From Sarcocystis neurona (lineage: Eukaryota; Apicomplexa; Conoidasida; Eucoccidiorida; Sarcocystidae): 64,000 bases of DNA. The translations under genes and the position numbers were made by a program. The notes under the pieces were generated by a model that was not told the origin of the DNA, searched no databases, and worked only from the letters and a program-made list of their open reading frames with translations. Below are positions 1 through 12,425 of the stretch, in pieces (position 1 is the first letter of the stretch; every line of letters begins with the position of its first letter). The stretch is taken from positions 2,152,388-2,216,387 of the forward strand of contig KL647296.1 of the NCBI GenBank assembly GCA_000727475.1, given 5' to 3'.

Positions 1-509
1 CGTGACGCAGCTCACGGGCTACAGTGCCACGACGTGTCTCAACACGTCTTGAAATGTTGTGTTTGTTTTCAGTTGGAAAAAAAGTCATTTGGGGGCAGGG
101 ATAGGATATTACCGTTCTCGATTCGCGTCTACCTGACTGACTATGGCTTTAACTTGAAGAAGTATACCATATAAAGCCGCAAGTTATACACCAGGAGGCG
201 ACCGTCATGGAAAAGTCCCACTGAATACGCGTTTGAGGAGACATGTGACTTTAGAGGAACAAACCTGCCAGTAATACTACCGGGCAATTTGTCGGTTTCC
301 CTTTGTTAGCAAGCTTGGGAGCCTGAGTGCCGAGAAGTGGTGAGACCCCTTGTTGTATCACAGCCTTGTTGGCAACTACCTATGTGCGTATCTGTCTGTA
401 CTTAAGGAAGTTCCTTGACCATCTTCTACCGCCATTGCGCTTGGGATGCCGAAATATATGAGACCGGCAACGAGTATCTTTACAAATACACGTGTTTGCG
501 CACGTATGG

Positions 510-550
510 GTGTGTGTGTGTGTGTGTGTGTGCGTGTGTGTGTGTGTGTG
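510..550. repeat. (TG)n microsatellite
   Basis: An almost pure TG dinucleotide run of about 40 bases, interrupted once by GC. It produces spurious poly(Val/Cys) and poly(Thr/His) frames on both strands. Confidence 0.95.
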
Positions 551-1510
551 AAAATATAGACACCTACCTGCATGTTTTTCGTCAGAGTAGAGCCGCTTAA
601 CACGGATCTTCAAGTGCGACTTGTGAAAACACGTGTGCAAGTGCCCAGCGGAGGCGAACGTGGAAGACAGTCGTGAGATACGTATTTCTAAACTTATATC
701 TGTGCATCTCTCCATGTACACAATTCCACCAGTGGACCATTATCTCACTGTCTACGCACTACCGGAAACACGTTTTGTAAAACCTGTGTGATATGTGGTC
801 TGACAGTGAGTTTCAGGCCCGCACGTAGACGGAAAGGGAGAGGCTCATTTCTACTTCCTTTTGCAGGTGTACTCTGAAGAGAAGATTATGCGTTGTAATA
901 CAACTGTGGAGGCTGCCCCAGCGCATCTCGCCCCTCCTTCACTTAGCTCGCGTGAAACCAGCTTTTGCCCGTCCCCCTTGGTAAGTTTAAGTGATTTGTA
1001 AGCACAGTGGTCTATTTGTTCACGTCTGTGCGGCATCTTACGAACCACGCCACGACGAGTGCGTACGTTGTTACTTAGTGGGACCCTGCGGCGCAGTTGT
1101 ATACATATGCGAACACATATATACATATATATGTACGCAAAAATCGGCGATATATAGTCAGACAGTAATAATGTTTCTCACATTCAGGGTGTACCAATGC
1201 CAGTTTGTACACGAGGAGAAGTTTTTTCTTTTCAGCATCTCTGACCTATTCACCCTACGCAGCGCGTAGAGACGTCGTCCTTTAGAAAATAAGAGTATGG
1301 CCTGTACACGAGCAAATTACGACTGTGTCAGCTTCTCCACATAAAGCCATTTTTGAAAGCTTCCCCTTCACGATGTTGCGTGTTCATGGTTTGCTGCGCT
1401 AACAAGTCGGAGTGCTGAGCACAAGTACGCAGCAGATAAAGAGGACGCACACAGAGTCGCCGCTGTGTTGACATGGAAAGCTAACTGACCTTTTCTCCTT
1501 CAGCTCCTTT

Positions 1511-1574
1511 GTAGATAATGTGTAATTACACCTGCTATATATGTAGATAATGTATAACTGTACCTGGTATATTG
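1511..1574. repeat. Two-copy tandem repeat, 32-bp unit
   Basis: Two adjacent copies begin with GTAGATAATGT at 1511 and 1543 and run to a TATAT end, with a few substitutions. It is a simple local duplication with no coding support. Confidence 0.75.
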
Positions 1575-2014
1575 AAGCAGACGTACACGTTCAAAAAGGT
1601 CTACACTATACACATGTACACGTTGGCTGTACACCTGATGCCTGCCACAATGGTTGCTTGACTTTCGTGTGAGGTACGTAGAATTGGAGGTGTCTGCCTA
1701 GATTCCCCTAATCTGGAGGCTGAATCATAGTACAAGCGTGCCGGTCGGCACCAAGAGAATAAGTGCTTTCAGCGCGTTCGTCTAACTAAGGCGTTCCGCA
1801 GTGTGCGAAAGCGTCCACAGATACACAGCAGGTACCTATTAATATGTATAAAGGTACAGTTGAAATGCACGAACAAGAAGAAGACCGACATTTGGTGTAC
1901 GCACGGGCCCTCCTGTGGAGGTGCGACCCAGCCGAATTGCTCGTACAACATGTTCGTGCACCGGTAACGCAGGCTACAGGTCGGCGAAGTACGCACACCT
2001 CTACGCATTCGTGA

Positions 2015-2096
2015 TATGTTACTCCGTCGACTGAAAACCTCTGCGTATACGTACGTATGTTACTACGTCGATTGAAAGCCTCGGCGTATACGTACG
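2015..2096. repeat. Two-copy tandem repeat, 41-bp unit
   Basis: Copies start at 2015 and 2056, both with TATGTTACT, and end in GCGTATACGTACG. They differ at only a few positions, so this is a recent local duplication in spacer DNA. Confidence 0.85.
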
Positions 2097-4094
2097 GCCA
2101 CACGAATACAGATTTTTACACTCACATACAGGTGTAACTCAGCTTAACAAATCTTTTTCCGGTGGTATTGTGCCTTTTGGCGCCCGCTGTACTGTGCAAT
2201 GCACGTGATGGTTACAGCGTCCGGGGGCGCTTACACACGTGCACTGTGAATTCTTCTTTTCGTCGCCTTTCCCAGTTTCATTGTGTGTGTGTGCGTCTAA
2301 GCGCCCGCAAGCTGTTATCTCATTGCCTTCTCTACACGTGTATTTCTCCCGTATGCTTGTACACGCACACTCTACACGTTGAAAATTCATAGGACATACA
2401 GCACAGTAATCGGTGGGGTGGAACGGATCGAATCTTCATCTGCGCTATTCGATTTTAGGGGCGAAAGACAATATTGTCAGCCGACCAGTATTTCTTCAAG
2501 TGTGTATCTCTGTATCTCTACAACTGTCTGTTTTGAAATACAGGCACCAGATATCCAGAGGTGCATTCGTACACACACGATGAAGGAAGCAGGTGGTGAA
2601 GATATCTGTTTCACCGGAAGCAACGTAGGGAGCCACAGGAGACGCAAAGATTTTTTACTGCTGAAATGCTTCTGTGTAAGAGTTCTGGGCCTTGCGTGTG
2701 CTAGTCACATATGTGGTGCACGTTTCTTTAGCTTTCATCGCTTTTGGGCCTTCTTTACTTTTGAGAATGCCTTGCTTGCTCGTCAGTGTTTCGTGACGTC
2801 CGTTTACGCTGTTCTGCTGCATATTCAGTAGCGTTTCCCCAACCGTGTCTTCCATGCAACGGTCGTGTCAGGTTTCTGCGTTGTGGTTCCTGAGGCGATT
2901 TCTTTCAGGTTACCTGCGTTTTTGTCTAAAGTTGGCCCCCAACAGTGTTTAAAATGCTTTGCTGTCGTATTATCAACTCCTCTGGTTATGAGGTGCTCAC
3001 TGCACGTGCGCTTCTCGTCTCTCATCCTCGGACCTACCGTTCCTCGTCTTTTCCTGTTTTATAACCAGCCGTCTACCTTTGCTTCTTTAAAGCTGCTTCC
3101 AAGCTCCCAAGCACACCAACGGAAAGCGATGTAGTAATTGCGTGCATCTCATTTGTAACGCGTGTGGTGTGTGTACGGCTGCTCTGCAAAGGAATCGAAG
3201 AGGACTAGTGTAATCTTCCTATTTTCCTCGCTCTCCTGTAAACATTCGCGCGCTACCATTTTGATTGAGTTCGTGATGAGCTTCTTTCCCTCTTTGCTAT
3301 TTGTCTTAAGCACGAGAAAGTCCTTTTTGCACTATATGCTTCTTTAAAGGTGCAACTGCTGTTTGCGTGTCTCGCTCGCAATTTTTCTCGTTGACTGTAT
3401 TTCCACTTCTGCTCAGAAATATCTATGTGTTTGCTCAAAGGTTGTGTGTTTTATTTTTAACCTTGCCTTGTGGACCACAGACATGTTCCCTGAAACGGTA
3501 TTGTCGGTTCGGTGTTCCGAATTCCTCATTAGACATACTTCAGTTGCATTCACATGTGAAGATCGCGAACTTGGATGCTACACTTGGAGTATCAAGCGTA
3601 TGTTTTCGTGTGCCAGGAAGGTGTTTGCCCACTGACAAAAGGGAAGGGTCACAGTACCTTTCTTCTCTTTACGTGTGCCTTCTGTGTGGAAGAGCAATGC
3701 CACTAGATCTTCTGGATTTGTTTTTTTCTTTTTTTCTGCCTGACCAAAACGACCACTGAGCGTATCCAAACTGCAAGTGAAATGGCTGCGACTCTGCGTT
3801 TATGGGCATGTTACTGACACGCTGCAAGTGAAGACTCTGGTACAGCCGGATATGTATACACAGGTAGCCATATATTGCACGGCTTTGATAAGCTACTAGG
3901 CAGCTACGTATTTATCTCCTGTATATCGTGAACACACATGTTTATCAAAATAGACTCCGGAAAGAGTGAGAAATCAAATTTACGCGAACTGGTGTGTAGC
4001 TCCGCAAGCCAAATGAGGTATCCTTTGTACGGCACAACCTCTTCAACTTGAGTGAAATTGTAGAATATTCATAATAGCCCCGCTGTCGCGTGAA

Positions 4095-6744
4095 ATGGAG
4101 GATTCTTCTGGACATCTTTCTCTGCCTCTTTCTGTTGCGTCTTCTACCTCCCCCCCTTCTCCTCTCACTGCTGTGTCTTATCTCCTTACTACGTCACCTG
4201 CCTCTCCTGATCCTGCTGCGGGACTTCTTCCTTCTGGTGACGCTGCTACTGCGGCCTTTTCGAGCGCAAATATTTCATCTCTTGCAAGACCCTCTCCTGT
4301 TACCCCATGTCTTCATGCCCCTGCTGCAGCTTCTTCTGCTTTAATTATTCCAGCTTCTGAGGCTTACCCTGCTGCTGGTCCCTGTCCTCCAGTTGCTAGT
4401 GGACCGTGTACTTCTCCTTCTGACACTCCTGACTCCTCTCCGGCTGCTATACCTGCTGAATCTCTCGCAGTCTCTGCATCGGCTTCCTTCCCTCGTCCCG
4501 TTGCTGCGGCTTTTCTGCCTGCCGTATCTCCCTCTTCTTGTCCTGGTGCCTCCCCTCCTGCTACTGTCAATTGGACAGGCTCTACATCAACGCCGCACCA
4601 GCGGCGAATAAATAGCAGTTGCGGACATTCGCTTTACAGTAGAACTGGCCTCCTGGGACGTTCCTTCCCACCTACCGAGTCCCCATTTCTGTCGCACAAA
4701 AACCAGCAGCAGATGGAACAGCAGGAGACCGCCCAGCAGGAACAGCGACTACCTAAGCAGTCCCTAGGGCTGCGAGGTCAACTACAGTGCCAACCGCAAC
4801 AAGAGCAGCAGCAGCGAGGGCACGCCCAGCAACAGGAGCAGCAGCAAGAGCTTGGTCAGCGGCACAGGGTTCACCAGCCGCTTCATACCTTCATGGGACC
4901 TAGGTCTCGTGCAGAAAGGGCAGCATTCCCCAGCAGGAGAATGTTGGGTTTGGGTGACACAGAGCCGCTTACGCCTCCTCTTTATGAGGAGAAAAACAAC
5001 TGCAAGAGCAGCTCGTGGCCTGCGAAGACAAATGCACACTGGTGTCGACGCGCCGTCAACTACTTCACACTGCCTTTGCTCCGCCGAAGAGAAAACGCTG
5101 CAGTGTTTGCAGCGGCACGGGCAGCAGGAGTAGCAGCGCCAGCCGCTTCTGCAGCAGGGACCGCATCCGCAGGACCAGCGACTGCAGCAACGGCAGCAGA
5201 AGGAAGAAAGGGCGTCGCGACAGCCGCAATAATAGCAGAGAATGGGGTGCCCTTCAGTGCACTGAAAATCTTCGAAGAAACACCAGCACCAGGAAAGACA
5301 GGAAAACAGGAAGTGCGAGCCTGCGGCGCAGAGAACAGCAATAACAGGGTGGCACGGCGATCAAACTCACAGGCAGTTTCTACCGGGCTCTCGCGCCAGC
5401 CATTTTGCAGGAAGGAGGGGCCAGTGCCACTCCGTCGGCGTGTCGACCCCCAAGAGGAGAATTTGTATTTCAACCGCGGCAGCTTTTCTGTCGCTGATGC
5501 TGCTGCTGCTTCTGCACCCCAACACCCCTTGGTGCGGGGGACCCAGCGCCCCCGCTTTTACAGGCAAATGTCAGCTGCTGCAGCTCTACAGGCAGCCGCA
5601 GTCCTGCTGCCTCATGGGCTGTGGCCCGCAAACACGGAGAGAAAGAGACGCCGAAGACGTCGCCCAACAGCAAAGTACACAGACTCTGGCAACTGGGGAG
5701 ACGGAAGAAGAGGACGAAGAAGCAGCAGCAGCAGCGCAAGCAGCAGCGTCCCCAGCCTGGAGGACAGAAGCAGCAGCAGCAGGACGGAGTGGAGCAGTCC
5801 TGAGAGCAGTGTGAGGAGCACGACAGGGACCCACACGAGTAGCAGCTACTTGATTGCATCCCATGAATACGTGGGTTCTAAAAGCAGTGAAATCCCAGCT
5901 GGCGGCGAAGTAAGCGTTCGTCCAGAGCCTGCAGACCGCCGGTTCACACAGAAGCGACATGAGACACCAAGTGAGGACAGCACCAGTAGCAACAGCAGCA
6001 GCAGCAGCGGCGAAACTAACAGCAGCGGCTTCCGGCATGCTGAGAGCCAGTGTGCTGATTCTTTGCATGCGACCAGGAAGCGCTGCAATCTACGTGGAAG
6101 AAAGACACGCATCATTCTGGATTCAGCAGAGAAACACAGCAGCTACCCTACTTTGCTGCAGACGGCGTCTGGGGGAAGAGCGTCAGTAGGGAGAGGAAGA
6201 GAAGTAGCAAAAGCGTCAACCAAAGAAGCTGCTGCAGCAGCAGCACCTACAGCACGTGAAAGGGCCGCCGCAGAGGAGGCCGTTGCAGGAGAGGCCGCGG
6301 CAGCCGGGGCTGCAGCAGCAGAATCTCCAGCTTTTCGAGCAGCAGCAGAAAAACCCTCTTCAGAGGAAAGCGCCTCTCAAGACACCCCTACGCGCGCTGC
6401 GGCCTCAAAGGGACCCCCCGCACATATCGAGATCCCCCTGAGTCTCGACGGTGTTGCATCAGCAGCAGCTGCAGACGCAGAAACCGACGAGGTACTTCCC
6501 ACAACAGTGATGAAAATGAAGCAGACGCTTCCTCCAGCGCTCCTGGAGCGGAGCAGATATGGGGGGCAGCAGTCGCTGCCGGTCAAGCAGCACCAGGACC
6601 GGCCGCTACCTCCGCGGGAGGAGGAGGAGAAAGGTGGAAAGCAATGGATTTTGCAGCAATCGCAGCAGCAGCCAGAGCACGCGCAGCCGCAGCAGGACGA
6701 GGGCAGAGGCGACGCAGGAAAGACACGACGCGGGACGTATACAG
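4095..6744 (+). CDS. Putative first exon of the NSS transporter gene (unknown, homopolymer-rich)
   Basis: This is an 883-codon stretch of an open frame that begins with ATG at 4095 in a fair Kozak context (G at -3, G at +4). The product opens MEDSSGHLSL and is Ser/Pro/Ala-rich for about 170 residues, then Gln-rich, then Arg/Ser/Ala-rich with many CAG-coded runs. I see no domain, signal peptide or membrane segment. The frame runs on to 6953, but a donor (ACAG|GTGCGT) at 6744/6745 leaves one base of a codon. That is the phase needed by the exon starting at 9184, which itself has no upstream Met codon. The assignment to the transporter gene rests only on strand, order and phase. It could instead be a separate intronless gene ending at 6953, or contain undetected introns. 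Confidence 0.4.
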
Positions 6745-9183
6745 GTGCGTTCTCCTGCTTAGCGTCCACAGCAGCAACAGCAGGGGAAAGAGAAAATAAA
6801 GGCGCTCCAATGCTACGAAGATACGTGGAAGTAACTGCCTTTTGGCTGCTAGGGGCGACCAGTGGAAAGACGCGTAACACAGAGCTGCTTGCACAGCAGA
6901 ACGCACTTCTTCACTCGGAGACAGCTGTCGCTCACTTCAGCCCCTCCCAATGAAGGTGCTGCTGCTCTTCCTGCTACTGGCGATGCGAATCTTCCATTGC
7001 CATTGAGTCGGCGTGGTGCTCTTACCTTGAGGTCAAGCACTGATGCCGTCGCTCCTTCGACTTCGACTGCCTCTGCTCCTGGTGTTGCTGCCTCTGCCGC
7101 TCTTGCTGGCTCTGCGACTGCTGCTGCATCTGTTGCTGCTGCTGGCTCTACTGCTGGTGCTGCCTCTGCGGCTGCTGCAACCTTTGCTGCTGCTGCTGTC
7201 TCTGCGGCTGCTGCAGCCTCTGCTCCTGCTGCTGTCTCTCCGGCTGCCGTCTCTGCGGCTGCTGTGCTTGTTGCAGCTGCTCCTGCTGCAGGTGTTCTGA
7301 CGGAAGCTGACAGATTTTTCTTCTCCTCTCGCAGTGCTGCTGCCGATTTCCTTCCCCCCGCCGCAGCTGCAGCAGCTGCTGCAGAGAGGAAAGGGGAGAC
7401 GACGATCGTCGCCGGTGCTGCTGCTGGTGCCGCCGAGGTGTTTCTTGACTCTCTCTCCGTGGACCCTCAGCAGTCTACCGCTGAACACGCAGAACACCGC
7501 GCTCCTTTGAACGCAGACGCTGCTGGTCCTACCGCTGCTGCAAATGCAGCTGCTGCTGTACCACCTTGAGCCGCAGACAAGAACGCTTCTTCTGCAACTC
7601 TTCCCGCCGCCGGTGCTTGCAGCTCTGGTGGCGCTAGTTCAGCGACTGACTCGCCGGTGGCCCCTGCCGCAGCATTGCTCTGTTCTGCAAGAGACTATTC
7701 TGCAGCTGTTGCTTCACTCTCTTCTGCGAATGCTTCTTCTTCTTGTTCTTTCCCTGCTGCTGCTTCTTTGTCTCTCACGCATGCCGGTCCTGCCTCTTTT
7801 GCTGCAGCTGGTGCTTTTTCGACATTCCTTTTCTCTCCTGCTGCTACTCCGCTTCTTCCTGCTGCTGACAGTGTCCCTGCTGCTGCAGCCCCTGCTTCTC
7901 ACTCATCGTCTGGCATCCTCTTCGCAGCATTTCCTTCCCTTGCTGCAACCCAACGTCAAGCCACTTTTCAGAGAAGTGACATTTCCTCTTTGCCCTCTGA
8001 TACACTTTCCCGTGCTGCTGTTTCTCCCTCTTCTGCTGCTAGTCCTTGTCTTGTCTTCCCTTCTCGGCGCGGACATAGGAGCAAAGGCTAGAAGAGTCAG
8101 CGGCTGCCGATTTTTGCAAGAGAAACAGCAGTTCCTACGCAGCAGCAGCAGAAGACCGAGTGACCGCCAGAGCAGCAGCAGCAACAAGGACGTCAGCAAT
8201 TGCAACGGCACCCACAGCAGCAGCAGAAGCAGCAAGGAAAGCAACACAGGCACAGCCTTCTGGCCTTTTAAAAGAGCAGTGGGCACGTGGGACCTGCAGG
8301 CGTAGAAAACTCTGCTGCCCTTGCCTGGGCGGACGAGACTTTCTTCAGCCACTCCGGCAAAACAACAGCAGCAAAAGCAGCACCCCTCAGCAGCAAGACG
8401 TGTCGCAGCGAAGTTGTCGTGTGTGACCCTCTCCACGTGAAGGTGGCTGTGCAGACCTGATGACGATCTTCTTTCTTTTCATATCTCTTCTCGTCATCTT
8501 CCTCAAATTCTTCTTCGAGTCCTACTTTGCTGTTTATTTGTCATTCTCTGCTCCTTGTACTTCCACTTCTTCGAGCTGCAGCGTCCTCCTCTTGTTCACC
8601 TCTCTCTTCCGCTTTTTCTCTTCGAGCTCCTTCCTTTCTTCTTCTCTTTCAAGTGTGTCTTCGTATTCTACTTCGTATTCGTTTTCCAGTGCTGCTTGCA
8701 GCTATTAAATGCTATACCCTCTAATTCTCGTCTGTCTCGTGCTCCTCTCTTGTCTGAGTTTTCCTTCTCGTTTTCCTTCATCGGCGTCCTCGTCACACTC
8801 TTCTCCTTTGATTGCCTTGCGTGTCTTTGCCTTCTGCTGTTGTTGCTGCCTTCCCCCTCCGTTTTTCGTCGACTTCTATCCTTTCCTCTTCTTTTCTTCT
8901 GTTCACCGCTGGCTCTTCGCTTTGCCTTTCCAATTCCCTGTATTTCTTCCTTCACATGTTCTTTGGCCTCTTCCTTGAAATGTCTTTCATGCGCTCGCCC
9001 TCGTGCGGGTCTGCACGCCTCGCCGCTACTTCTCGTGCATGCGTTCCTCCTGTCGTTTTTCTTCTGCCTCCTGCCCTTTCAACTTCTTCCCCGGTCAGTA
9101 CACGTCTTTGCTGCCTTTTCCGCCTACTTTGATAGCTGCGGGACTTCTTCTGCTACGTGCGTGACTACTGGTGTTGACTGCAG
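6745..9183 (+). other. Putative intron with CTG, CAG and pyrimidine-rich blocks
   Basis: The stretch contains a CTG/GCT-rich block (about 6950-8090), a short CAG-rich block (8100-8430) that may hide an exon, and a strongly T/C-rich tract (about 8460-9130) leading to the acceptor GACTGCAG at 9176-9183. Open frames across the CTG block are Ala, Leu or Ser homopolymers in all three frames and give no basis to choose one. The long pyrimidine tract immediately before the acceptor fits a 3' splice region. Confidence 0.4.
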
Positions 9184-11508
9184 AGAGACGGGGTTCTGCG
9201 TACTGCACGCCGGGACACGTTGCAGCAGGCGAGGACGCAGCAGCAGCAAAGGCAGGCGAAGGAGATGAAAACCCCCGTAGCGCCGTGGAAGGGGAAGAAC
9301 AAAGGGAAGGAGGAAAAGGAGAAGAAGAGGTCGCAGAGAGAAACGAGAAACATGAAGAAACCGAACAAACAGAAGAAGAAGAGGACCCTGCAGAGGGAGG
9401 TGGAGAACATGCAGGGCCAAAACAAAGAGCAGAAGAAGAAGAAAAGGGGGTAGAAGAAGAAGGAGAGGAAAAGGAAGACGGGGACGCTAAAGAGGAGAGC
9501 AGAGAGAGGGAAAGCAAGAAAATAGAAAGTGAATGCCGAGGTACACCAGGAGCTGCCCTCGGCTTCAACGATTTCTTGCTCGACGCACAAAGATGCAGCG
9601 ACCCCACGGCTCCTGCTGCAGCGCTTGCAAAGATAGCAAGGGAAAGGCTTCATATTCGATCCGCCGCAGCTGCCTGTGTGTCTCAGGAATCGACCCCTGC
9701 TGCTACTGTTGCCTTCGTCAGTACCAGCTCTGCTTGTGCTGCTGCTGCCGCATGCAAGCCTGCCACTGGTGCTGCTGTCTCTGCTACTGTGGACATAGAC
9801 CTGGCTGCTTCTGCTGCTGCATGCGGAGCTGCTGCTGGAGTAACAGTCGCTGACTGTCAGGCGAAGTCTACTAGCGACGCGGCGCCAGCTGCTGCTTTTT
9901 CTTCTTCTTTTTCTTCATCCGTCTCTGCCGGGGGTCACTGGGGCTCTTCTCGTCCCCGCCCCCCTGCGGCGGCTGCTACAGTAGCTGCTGCTGACAGCAG
10001 TAATCACCGGCAACTGCCCCAGCGGCAACAGCAGCAGCAGCAGCGGGAGTCTGACGGCAAGCAGGAAGCTGAGCAGCAGGAAGCTGAGCAGCGGGAGTCT
10101 GACGGCAAGCAGGAAGCTGAGCAGCAGGAAGCTGAGCAGCAGGAAGCTGAGCAGCAGGAAGCTGAGCAGCAGGAAACTGAGCAGCAGGAAACTGAGCAGC
10201 AGGAAGCTGAGCAGCAGGAAGCTGAGCAGCGGGAAGCCGTGAAGCAGCAGCAACTTGTAGAGCAGCAGTCGCAGCAGGACTGGAGCGAATATAACGCGTC
10301 CGCGCAACCACAACCGCGTCGGCAGCAGGAACCATCCCGGCAGCAGCAGAAAAATCTTCTTCATCTGCGGGCAAAGAGGACGCAGAAGTCTTCTTCCTCG
10401 AGTTCCGGCAACAGCGTATCGCTCGCTGCGACGGCGGACGGCTGTCTCAACCTTTTGCAGCAGCATCAGCAAGAACTGCCGGCGGCTTCTCTGCTGCAGC
10501 TTCAGCTGTACAGACGGCACCTCTATCGCGTCGCGCTGCAGCACTTTGCTGCGTCTGCTGCCTACCGCGTACATGTACCAGCGGAATCCGAAGAAGAGCT
10601 GCCGAGACGCAGAGAAGCAGAGCGCGAGCTCCTTTTTGCTGTGGCCTGCTGTGCTTCCTCGAATAAAAGTCATGTGCACGTCGCAGCAGTACACGAGGCC
10701 TTGGCTAAGGTGCTCGGACCCCAGCAGTACCGCTTTCTGCAGCAGAAACAGCAGCAGCAGCATCAGTGGCGGCAGAGCCAATGGATTGGGGGGCAGCACG
10801 GGCAGTCGCGTCTGCCTGGGGGGCAGCAGCAGCAGCAGCAACGGAACCGGCAACAGCAGAAGAAGCAGCGGCCGCATCAGCTGGACGCACTAGGGCAGCA
10901 GCTGCAGCAGGAGCAGCCTCGACAGCATCAGCCACCTCTACAGCAGGCGCAGTGCCCACCTCAGCAGCGCCTTTCATACGCCTCTTGCTTCTCCTCCTCT
11001 TCCTCTTCGTCTGTGCTGCAACAGCGGCGGCATGCTCACGTGCAGCAGCACCAGCTCCTTCGCTACTCGGACAAAGGTTTTGCTGCTGCTGCTGCGCATC
11101 GAACCCCAGAGGAGCTGGTGCGGCTTGCCGACGTTCTCGAGTATCCGCGGATGCTGCTGACATTGCAGCAAGAAGGCGTCGACTGGCTGCAGCAGCAGCA
11201 GCGACGCGGCTACTGGTTCAAACGCTTGTGTCTGTATTTGCTATGCGCTACCGTCGTCGTAGCTGCCGAGAACACGGGAAGCCTGTGGACAGCTGCGCTG
11301 CAGCAGGGACAAGCTTTGTTGCTGCTGCTACTCTACCTGGCAGCTCTGTGCGGCGTGGGGCTGCCTCTTCTCTCGTTCGAGCTTGCTGCCGGCCAGATCG
11401 TTCGAGCAGCAAATCCAACACTTTTCTCATGCATCAGCAACAGAGCACGAGGCATCGGTGTTGCTGCTTGTCTTCTTGTCCTTGTCTATGCTGCGCTGCC
11501 TGCTGCCA
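9184..11508 (+). CDS. NSS (SLC6-like) transporter exon: acidic/Gln-rich N-terminal region plus TM1-TM3
   Basis: The NSS family are 12-helix, sodium-coupled amino-acid or neurotransmitter importers of the plasma membrane. This exon encodes about 775 residues. An acidic Glu/Lys-rich stretch (9240-9530) comes first, then Ala/Ser/Gln homopolymers with a 15-bp tandem repeat. From about 11190 comes the membrane core: a helix ending near ENTGSLW, then [15 protein letters not shown], which matches the family TM2 signature [30 protein letters not shown] follows, matching the TM3 start (K/R-GxGxA..). The canonical GNxWRFP of TM1 is poorly kept. There is no Met codon in frame before about 11149, so the start lies in an upstream exon. 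The donor is GTAAGG at 11509, and one codon base is carried over. Substrate cannot be predicted. Confidence 0.7.
10045..10230 (+). repeat. 15-bp coding tandem repeat (Gln-Glu-Ala-Glu-Gln)
   Basis: Repeats of GAAGCTGAGCAGCAG encode [10 protein letters not shown] pentads, with one larger unit containing RESDGK duplicated near the start. The repeat lies in the N-terminal extension of the transporter and keeps the frame, so copy-number change would not disrupt the protein. Confidence 0.9.
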
Positions 11509-12240
11509 GTAAGGACATCCCCCCAAGGCGCATACGTCTCCTGCTGCGTTGCTGCTGCGGATGTTGCTGCTGCGGCTGCTGCTGTTGCTGCCGTTGCGGC
11601 TGCTGCTTCCGTTGCTGCTGCTTCCGTTGCTGCTGCTTCCGTTGCTGCTGCTGCCGTTGCTGCTGCTCCCGTTGCTGCTACTGTTGCTGTATAAGGGTTG
11701 CTGCTTTCCTGCTTGGGGCTCCTGGATCTTCTGCTGTTGCTGCCATTTCGAGGAGGGCCTTTCTGCCGCCGTGGCTCAAAGAGCCTCTGGTGCGTGGTGC
11801 GCGTGCTTACATGCGGATATCCATGCTACTTCGCACGTGGATGCCGCTGCTGCTGCACGTATAAACAACTGCTGCGCACGTGGAAGCTGCTGCTGCTACT
11901 GCTGCTACAACGCTGGCATCTGCTTTAACTGCTGCGTGTTGAATGTTTTGCTGAAACGTTTGCTGTTGCCGCATGTTGACTTGCTCCACGTCAATTCTGC
12001 TGCTGCAGCACTGCCGTCTACGGCTGCTATCGCGTGCTGAATCTGCTGCCGCTGTTGCTGCTGCTGTTGCTACTGCTGCCGTTGCTGCTGCTGCTGTTGC
12101 TGCTGCTGCCGTTGCTGCTGCTCCCGATGCTTCTGCTGCTGTTGCTGCTGCTACCATTGCTGCTGCGGCTGTTGCTGGCGCTGCTGGTGCTGTTGCTGCT
12201 GCTGCTGCTTGTGCACCCCCGCTTCATTCCATTGCTGCAG
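11509..12240 (+). other. Intron composed largely of CTG repeats
   Basis: It starts GTAAGG and ends ATTGCTGCAG. It is filled with CCGTTGCTGCTGCTT-type 15-bp units (11549-11690) and further CTG/TTG runs (12040-12215). The flanking exons join in phase (one base plus two), and the joined protein reads ALPAARLAAESFVYL, which continues the NSS TM3 pattern. Confidence 0.65.
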
Positions 12241-12425
12241 GACTCGCTGCTGAGTCGTTTGTCTATTTGACGGCCTCATTCGGACGGAGCCAGCCGTGGA
12301 AACTATCACGAGAAGAAACGCAGCAATGTCTCGCTGCTGCTTCTAGCGTCGCTGCGTGCAGCAAACTGCCTTTCTGCGTCTTCTCCCCCGGCAGAAACAG
12401 CTGCTTGCCCAATCCCCTTGCAAAA
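12241..12425 (+). CDS. NSS transporter exon: end of TM3 and extracellular loop 2
   Basis: The exon encodes AAESFVYLTASFGRSQPW followed by a Cys-containing loop. NSS proteins have the pattern aromatic...Y...SF....PW at exactly this place, between TM3 and the large, disulfide-bonded extracellular loop 2. Here the loop has three Cys within about 30 residues. The acceptor is GCTGCAG at 12234-12240 and the donor GTGAGG at 12426. It enters in phase with the previous exon and leaves in phase 0. The short length, ordinary composition and double fit of motif and splice sites make this one of the best-supported exons in the window. Confidence 0.7.

Larger units (their letters stand above)
1..4094. other. 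Non-coding spacer 5' of the transporter gene
   Basis: No open frame here has ordinary protein composition or convincing splice borders. The longest is about 150 codons (2379-2831), and it reads as Cys/Phe/Ser-rich noise. From about 2780 to 3770 the + strand is T-rich with many TCTTT and TGTGT words. Short (TA)n and (GT)n runs and two small tandem duplications are the only clear structure. The segment probably holds the promoter and 5' UTR of the gene starting at 4095, but I recognise no core promoter element. The left edge could also contain the tail of a gene outside the window. Confidence 0.5.

Noticed and set aside
5456..5478. ENLYFN peptide resembling a viral protease cleavage site
   Set aside because: A six-residue chance match in an unknown exon; Asn replaces the required Gln.
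6862..8305. Long + frames of Ala (6862-7569) and Leu (7544-8305)
   Set aside because: The amino acid changes with frame in the same CTG DNA, and there is no ordinary-composition anchor. The DNA is treated as intron.
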